Below, in pieces: positions 57,822-64,000 of a DNA stretch of 64,000 nt. Position 1 is the stretch's first letter, and every line of letters starts with the position of its first letter. The notes below the pieces were generated by a model. It ran no database searches and had not been told where the DNA came from. It was given only the letters and a program-made list of their open reading frames with translations. Where the stretch lies: contig JAOBSW010000762.1 of the NCBI GenBank assembly GCA_026214975.1, positions 1 through 64,000 on the forward strand, in the 5' to 3' direction. The translations under genes were made by a program, and so were the position numbers. Source of the DNA: Gentiana macrophylla (lineage: Eukaryota; Streptophyta; Magnoliopsida; Gentianales; Gentianaceae).

Positions 57822-59393
57822 TCAGCCAAATTCCGTACTCATCAATTTAAGCATGCTCACAGATATACCAAGTACAAACATCAACATAGTAGAGCTAATG
57901 AACGGCATACCTCGTTTAGCTCGTGATGCTGCCTCGGGCCATCCCGCAACATCTTTCTTATCAACATTCACTTCCCCCAGCATTGGGATCAACGGTAATA
58001 CGGACGATCCCGATTCATTCTCTGTCTCGATCTTTCTCTCATCGACGACATCATGTGAACTCACCGCCTTCCCTTTCAATAGGATCTTGCTTTCCTGCAT
58101 GTTAGTACAAGCCACAACACAAGAAAATATAGACTCAGCATACAAGCATTCATCATGTGAAACTTTACGACCTCTGTCCTTGTAAACATTAAGTTTCACT
58201 CTCTCGTCCCCCACGCCAAATGAAATATATCCTTCCTTCACCCTAATGTAAGCATCGCTCATGGTCAAAAAGGGCCGACCAAGCAAGACAAATGTTCTAG
58301 AGTCCATTTTCATGTCGAGGATTACAAAATCTACTGGGAAAACAAACTTACCTACTTGCACCAGGACATCTTCTGCTAACCCCATAGGTGTCCTCACTGA
58401 CCTGTCAGCCATCTGAAGGGTCATTCTCGTAGGCTCTAGTTCTCCCAACCCTAACTTCTCATATAAGGCTCTAGGCATCAAGCTCACAAAAGCTCCTAGA
58501 TCGCACAAGACATTCTCGATCACAGTATTGCCTATGGTGATTGGGATGGTAAAACTGCCACGATCTCTCATTTTCGGGGGTATCTTACTATCATACACTG
58601 CCAAACACTCTTCCCTCAGCTTTACTACTTGATCCATTTTCTCTCGACTTGATAACGCCCCTTTCAAACACTTATAGTACGCCGGTACACTCGCGACCGC
58701 CTCTAGCAAAGGAACGTTAATCTTTACCTTCCTAAGAATGTCTAGGAACTTATTTTGACTATCAGTGAGAAAGTTCTTCCAAGGACCCTTAGGTGGATAA
58801 GGCAGCGTACTCTCATCAAAATCAGAAGTGGGAGGAGGCATAAAATCATTCTTACCTCGAGCTTTTGGCCTCGACCGTACAACTGTAGTCTCTTTCCTGG
58901 CAGGGGTGCTCGACTCTTCCTCTTTAATATCTATCACTATGAAATCTCGCTTCTTCACTGACTCTTCCTTCTTTCTCTGAGTCTCTAGCTCTTTCTCCAT
59001 TTCCATCTCTCTCTCTTTCTTTGCAATTGCAAGATCTCTCTTGACTGCCACCAACTCTTTTCTCATTGCCTCTAACTCAGTTTCGACCCTGCCTCTTTCC
59101 AAATCCTCAGCCTCATCTTCTTCATTCAGATAATTCTCTGCTTCGGTCACTTTATCTTTATTTGACCAATCAACCCTCAGATCTCTGCTACTTCTAGTAA
59201 ATACTGCATTCATTTCCCTCAGATTCAGTTCAGTATTTCTTGGGAGGCCACCACTCAAATTTTTCTTCAATGTATACGTGATTTGACCCACTTGGGTTTC
59301 TAAGTTCCGGATAGCGGAGTGGGTGGCTACCTTTTGCTCCACCGCATTCTTGTTTAGCTCAAATACGCTCATATCCAACTTTTCTAGGAGCAT
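57822..59393 (-). CDS. Gag C-terminus and protease of the Athila-like element (523 codons, intact)
   Basis: Among the longest open frames in the window. The N-terminal part (VFELNKNAVEQKVATHSAI...LETQVGQI) is a helical Athila gag-pol linker, followed by a long charged coiled-coil segment (residues about 95-150, rich in Glu, Lys, Arg). The protease site is DLGAFVSLMP (near 58505-58475) with FVLLGRPFL (near 58290) as flap. After it comes about 120 residues of unmatched tail ending in ISSTMLMFVLGISVSMLKL, a possible hydrophobic anchor. The frame ends with a stop at 57824-57822 with no RT behind it. Its intactness contrasts with the broken frames elsewhere. Confidence 0.82.
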   Translation of the reverse strand: MLLEKLDMSVFELNKNAVEQKVATHSAIRNLETQVGQITYTLKKNLSGGLPRNTELNLREMNAVFTRSSRDLRVDWSNKDKVTEAENYLNEEDEAEDLERGRVETELEAMRKELVAVKRDLAIAKKEREMEMEKELETQRKKEESVKKRDFIVIDIKEEESSTPARKETTVVRSRPKARGKNDFMPPPTSDFDESTLPYPPKGPWKNFLTDSQNKFLDILRKVKINVPLLEAVASVPAYYKCLKGALSSREKMDQVVKLREECLAVYDSKIPPKMRDRGSFTIPITIGNTVIENVLCDLGAFVSLMPRALYEKLGLGELEPTRMTLQMADRSVRTPMGLAEDVLVQVGKFVFPVDFVILDMKMDSRTFVLLGRPFLTMSDAYIRVKEGYISFGVGDERVKLNVYKDRGRKVSHDECLYAESIFSCVVACTNMQESKILLKGKAVSSHDVVDERKIETENESGSSVLPLIPMLGEVNVDKKDVAGWPEAASRAKRGMPFISSTMLMFVLGISVSMLKLMSTEFG

Positions 59394-61426
59394 TTCTGTG
59401 GAAGTCTTTTGAGCACCAGAGTTATTCGATTGCGGATTATTTTGGTTGTTCTGGTGGAGATGAGCATTCGGATGCTGATAGGTGCCAGAATTATTGTTTC
59501 TGGGTGGCTGATTTGCTTGCTGATTACCCTGTTGTCCCTGATTCTGGTTCCATCCCTGATTCTGCCCCCAATTCTGATTCTACAGTTGTTGTTGGCCTTG
59601 TGATTGAGATTGCTGATTCTGGTTGTTCGGATAATTGCCTTGGTTATTCTAGTAGTTCTGATTCTGGTCCTAAGGCCTATTGGATGAACCTTGACTTGGC
59701 CTAAAGCTTTGACCCTGATTGGAATTGTGGTTCCAATTCTGATGGTGGTTTTGATTCCAACCTTGACCTTGTTGATGCTGATTCCAATTACCCCCACTGC
59801 CTTGTCCAACATAGCTCACATCATATTGCTGTGAATCCTCACCCATGGCATACTTCATTGGTGGCCCTTGCTGATTCCTGAAGTTCTAATACTGCTGTTG
59901 CTGACCAAGCTCTTGATGATTCACATTCAGCTGCCCCATCACATACACATTCATCTTCTGCTGATCATTCTGGTTTCCAAACTGTTGTTGTGTTGAGGTA
60001 GATGTCAACTGTTGTGGGTAAGTGAACTTTTTTGATGATGTACACTCCAATGCTAAGTGTCCAACCCCACAGAGTTGGCATTGTTGTGCCTTCTTTCTAT
60101 CCAACTCCATTTGGTCCATCTTCAGTACCATTTCTTTCTTCTTGTCATGCATGGTTGTCTCTCTATCCAACTCTTCTTTCAAAGACTTCACACTTTCCAT
60201 TGGAGCCTTCTTCTTCTTCCTAGATGACCCCCATTGCCCTTCTCCGTCAGCCATATTCTCAATCTGTCTCATAGCTTGATCCGGTGGAAGATTCATAATA
60301 TCTCCGCCACTTGCGGCGTTCAGCTTGTTTTGGTCTACTGGCTCTAAGGCTCTAAACAAGATGATCACCTGCTCAACCGTGGAAAAACCGTGTGGAGGGC
60401 ATCTCTTCAGCAGACCCCTAAATCTCTCATATGTCTCCTTCAGTGTCTCTCCCTCGAGACCATCAAATGAAGAGATTTCTTTTTTCAAATCCAGAATCTT
60501 AGCTGGAGGAAAGTACTTCCTCAAAAACACTCTAACCACATCCGCCCACGTATGTAGCGAATCATTAGGCAATGAATCATACCAATCCTCCTCTAAGTGC
60601 AAACGGGAAAACTATCAGCTTTATCGCCTCATCACTTACCCCAAGGTATTTCATTGTCCATTAAATCTGAAGGAAGTGATCCAGAAAACTATTTGGGTTC
60701 TCAGTTGACTTCCCGTGGAACAAGGCGTGTTCCCTCAACATGTTCAAGATATTCTACTTTATGTCCATGTTGTTGGCATTGATAGGGGGCACTAATTGGA
60801 TTGTTCCCTGTAACTTCCTGTGGTGTAGTGACGTAGTCTCGACAGACTCTCGGTGCCTGAGCTTGCTGCATCCTCTGAGGTTGAACCACCTGTTGTGGTT
60901 GCTATTGATTAAACTGCTACATAGGTGGTTGCTGAGCATATGGGTTTTGGAACCCGTGTTGGTTTCCTTGATTCCTCAGCATCTGCAGTACTTGGTTTAC
61001 AGTAGCTTGGTCGACTTCTGGTTCGATGTTCTGGGCATTATGTCTTCCCCTATTCTGTCCAATCCCTGTTCTCTGATTAAATTGTGGGGTAATCAATTGT
61101 TGTAACACTATATCATCTCCCCCTAACTGTTCTACACGAGGATCTCTCGGTGGAGTTTACAACAGCAGTGTTGCATTACCACCAGTAGTGTTCGAGGTTT
61201 TCCCTTGTGCATCATGTTCAATGAGGGGATCCTTGCCATTCCTATCGTTCGTTATATCATCCATTTCTTTAGTGGAATCTGAGACAGAGCTTTTTACTAC
61301 CCCGTCTTCTTCAAACAGAGGGTTCGGACTAGCAATCAGGATCTCTCTTTGGCATTGACTATTTCTGTGGCGTGCAAAAGCTTCAATCGGCTCGATAAGA
61401 GGTGCTTTGAAGATCGAGTCATGCAC
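59394..61426 (-). pseudogene. Gag of the Athila-like element
   Basis: The start is the ATG at 61426-61424 (MHDSIFKAPLIEPIEAF), about 85 bases after the primer site. The core (60602-59886) has EEDWYDSLPNDSLHTWADV and FLRKYFPPAKILDLKKEI, then the zinc knuckle CQLCGVGHLALEC (near 60085-60045). The tail (59880-59400) is Gln/Asn-rich and much broken. Frame changes near 60610, 60700, 60890 and 59400 separate the parts. Gag alone can package element RNA and would be supplied to or shared with autonomous relatives. Confidence 0.78.
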
Positions 61427-61510
61427 TGTAAAATAGGAAACAACAAGAAAATGAAATAAAAATGACCTAAGCCCAAGCTTTCGGTCAACTCAAAAGATAT
61501 TAGACGTTAC

Positions 61511-61528
61511 TCCCCGGCAACGGCGCCA
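61511..61528 (-). other. Primer binding site of the Athila-like element
   Basis: On the minus strand TGGCGCCGTTGCCGGGGA, identical to the Athila site; the LTR starts seven bases away. Confidence 0.88.
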
Positions 61529-61535
61529 AAATTCT

Positions 61536-63273
61536 TGATACCAAAATACTTAACCGCTAACTTTCACCGACAGAGTATCGGGTCAACGGGAGTATAGTGG
61601 TCACAAGGTCGAATCCACAGGGAGTAATGTCTAAGTACCAAAGCTGACGTAAAACTTAGTTCAGCCAAAAATGGTGGTGGAAGATATTATACTAATGCAG
61701 AAATAAAGATTATACTAACAAGTTTACTTCTAGGTATTAAAGGGTATAGCCGAACTATGATCCCACGAGTTACTTTTACCCCTTAGGAAGGACTTGACAG
61801 GGAGCGTGTCTTAACCGACCTACATATCCTATGTAGTTTAACTATATGCATGGGTGCCAACTCCTAACTCTAGTGATTAGACTGAACAACTCGATCTAAC
61901 CACCCTATGTGAAGTTAATTAATTTTCCCTTTAGAAAACTGATTAACCTAACATGATTACGCTCTAGAGTCGCTCGACCACCGATGACAAACCTCTGTAT
62001 TGGAAACAGTCCTAACAACAAGGCCGAATCTACGCAACGATCCCAAAACCCTTTTTCACACATCTCACCGCAAATACATCTATAAGTTCGATGTGTGTGA
62101 TAGTGAACTAGGTGATCAATCTATTTCAAAGATGTTATAATAAGTTTTAAGACGTGGATTAATCGTTAGAATATTCAATTACGCACTACACAACTCCCTA
62201 TCTCATCCCCCTTAGGGTTTTCACTCACTTTCACATAATTCGACTACACATGGAATTAGCTACTCATGATCATACTAATAAATGAAATAAGAATGGAAAT
62301 CATGCTAGAAATAATAAAAGAAGAACAATTCATTACCATATAATCGAAGAAAATCTGATCCAAAAAGAAGTACGAAGAAATAATCCACTCATTACCATAT
62401 AATCGAAGAAAATCTTATCCAAAAAGAAGTACGAAGAAATAATCCACCACAAAAGTCGAATCTTTGATCTTGAAACGGAAATCTAAGCTATAGAAAGTCT
62501 TTAGAATCAAAGAGTGTAAAATGAGGAATCAACGGATCAAAGGTTGATCACCTACACTACAACCGCACCAAGATGGCCAAAAAAATGTATAAAGTCGGCC
62601 AGGATTGTAAAAGTACTGAATGAGCTGTGTATTTATAGTGTAGGGCTGAATTTTCCTGCTGTCGAGGGCAAACACCCGTTTGCCTCCTGGTGAACGCCCG
62701 TTTGCCTGGAGATCTAAAGATGTTTAGGGTTTGTTCTTCCATAAACCAGATTTGTGCTTCCTCGAACGCTCGGTTGTACTATATGAGCTTTCTTAAATTC
62801 GGGCTGAACCCTCTCAAATGCTCGTTTGGGGGTAATTTGGACGCTCTTTTGTCTTCTAAGCCAACTTTCAGTAACAACTGTTAACTTGACAAACGCTCGT
62901 TTGGAGTAGGCCAACTGCTCGTTTGCCTTGATTTCACTCCAAACTTGACTTTTCTCCACTTCAATGCTACGTTCATGCCTCGAACATGTTTCTTACTCCC
63001 AAATATCGCCTTCCGGGTCCTCGAGTCACCTAAGTCCTGCAATAACATATACAAACAAAACACCACGCGTAATCCCGCACGACAAAAGTGCTCGGAAAAG
63101 AAGTTAATATCTTCCAAAAGGCGGAGTTTACTATCAATGTGACAGTTCAACTCCCCGTGCATATAACTCATGATATTACTCTCGAAACGATCTATACTAC
63201 CCGGAACATACCAATAAAGTGATAAACGGGGGCTGGATCACATACAAAAGTGCAGTGAAGTTGACTCCCATCA
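61536..63273 (-). repeat. 5' LTR of the Athila-like element
   Basis: 1738 bp, 54 longer than its partner, mostly because of a 59-bp tandem duplication at 62332-62449. Minus-strand TATA box near 62630-62637. Followed by the ATGGT target duplication at 63274. Confidence 0.92.
62332..62449. repeat. 59-bp tandem duplication in the 5' LTR
   Basis: Two units, 62332-62390 and 62391-62449, each starting ATTACCATATAATCGAAG and ending AATAATCCAC. The partner LTR has one unit (from 55002). They differ by single bases. Confidence 0.9.
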
Positions 63274-64000
63274 ATGGTTAGAGTTCGTAAAGGATTACGA
63301 CTTGGATATTCAGTACCATCCGGGAAAAGCCAACGTAGTGGCTGATTCTTTGAGCAGAAAACCGCTGTTTGCAGTTTTAAGCGTTGAAGATATGGCAGAG
63401 AGGTTAGATGGGCTAAGAATCTGAAGTTTTGATCAGATTGAAGACCGGCAGTTTGTGGCACCATTGTTAGCAAGATCGGAGTTGATGGATGATATTCGGG
63501 AAAAACAAGATGAAGATCCAGTTCTAGTTGATTTGAAGCGTGTTGCAAGAGAAAAGCCTACAGTTGGCTATGTGTTAGATAAGAATGGAAATCTTTGGTA
63601 CCAGGATCGTTTGTGCGTGCCTAATGTCAGTAATGTAAGGCAAAGAGTTATTGAAGAGGAACACGGTATTGCATTTGCGGTTCATCCAGGAGCTACTAAA
63701 ATGTGCAGGGTCTTAAAAGAAAAGTTTTGGTGGCCCGCGAGGAAAGTGGAAATAGCTAAGTTTGTGGCTGAATGTGATATTTGCCAGAAAGATAAAGCAG
63801 AACACAGAAGACCAGGAGGAATGCTTAAGCCCTTGGATATCCCTGAATGGAAATGGGATAAGATCACAATGGATTTCATCACCGGTTTACCTAAGGCAAG
63901 AGGCGGACATGATGCGATTTAGGTGATCGTGGATAGATTGACCAAATCTGCTCATTTATTACCGTTTAAGGTTGATATGCCCTTGAAGAAAATGACCTCA
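63274..64000 (+). pseudogene. Tekay RNase H end and integrase, two in-frame stops
   Basis: The frame continues from 54204. RNase H ends with VKDYDLDIQYHPGKANVVAD and SLSR (63285-63358). A TGA stop lies at 63422-63424. Integrase begins with the zinc domain (EEEHGIAFAVHPGATKM, then CDIC at 63774, together HHCC), and the core with KITMDFITGLPKA (63860-63895), which holds the first catalytic Asp. A TAG stop at 63920-63922 occupies a position normally Trp. The frame continues as VIVDRLTKSAHLLPF to the window edge. Confidence 0.85.

Larger units (their letters stand above)
54205..63273 (-). mobile_element. Non-autonomous Athila-like element with gag and protease only (9.07 kb)
   Basis: LTRs of 1684 and 1738 bp (minus strand TGATG...TATCA) flank an internal region with a tRNA-Asp primer site at the high end and a polypurine tract at the low end. 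The target duplication is ATGGT (54200-54204 and 63274-63278), inside Tekay RNase H. Coding content is gag and protease only; RT, RNase H and integrase are missing between the protease stop (57822) and the hairpin block at 57734. Confidence 0.92.
52197..64000 (+). mobile_element. Tekay/Del-type chromovirus, split by an Athila-like insertion
   Basis: Parts at 52197-54204 and 63274-64000 form one plus-strand Ty3/Gypsy pol: end of gag, protease, RT, RNase H, then after the insertion the end of RNase H and integrase. Motif forms are those of Tekay chromoviruses. The left end is cut by the Athila LTR; the right end runs out of the window, so the chromodomain and LTRs are not seen. Confidence 0.85.

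Overview
The window is nuclear DNA of a flowering plant, most likely a eudicot. It carries intron-rich host genes with GT-AG splice sites at the left and about 50 kb of nested or abutting LTR retrotransposons at the right. I cannot name the species.

1-15.6 kb, gene island. A seven-exon theta-class glutathione S-transferase gene (+, 827-2379) converges tail to tail on a six-exon P1B copper ATPase gene of the HMA5 type (-, 2851-12120). Intron 1 of the ATPase gene holds a 181-bp foldback MITE-like element (6080-6260) and a complete Ty1/Copia element of the Ale/Retrofit type (6721-11378, target duplication TAGAT). An AT-rich spacer follows, then a GC-rich stretch I could not assign.

15.6-33.4 kb. 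A Tat-type Ty3/Gypsy fragment (LTR, gag, protease, start of RT) ends at an inverted SIRE-type LTR piece. That piece abuts a full-length SIRE/Maximus Copia element (19641-33364) with 1.7-kb LTRs, gag, pol and a long third-ORF region. The SIRE element has no matching target duplication.

33.4-52.2 kb, minus strand. A tandem Athila array is organised as LTR - full internal region - LTR - second internal region, the second cut off in RNase H. The full copy carries gag, protease, RT, RNase H and integrase, then two small accessory ORFs and an env-like ORF. A hairpin-bearing block lies just behind each small ORF.

52.2-64 kb. A Tekay/Del chromovirus (+) starts at the end of its gag and runs off the window. 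It is split in RNase H by a 9.07-kb Athila-like element (-, 54205-63273, duplication ATGGT) that keeps gag and protease but has no RT, RNase H or integrase.

Sequence quality matters for every call. Both host genes have single-base indels but intact conserved residues, and paired repeat copies differ mainly at CAG/CTG sites. Many broken frames are therefore probably consensus errors, perhaps linked to CHG methylation, and not genuine mutations. I saw no rRNA, tRNA or CRISPR locus.
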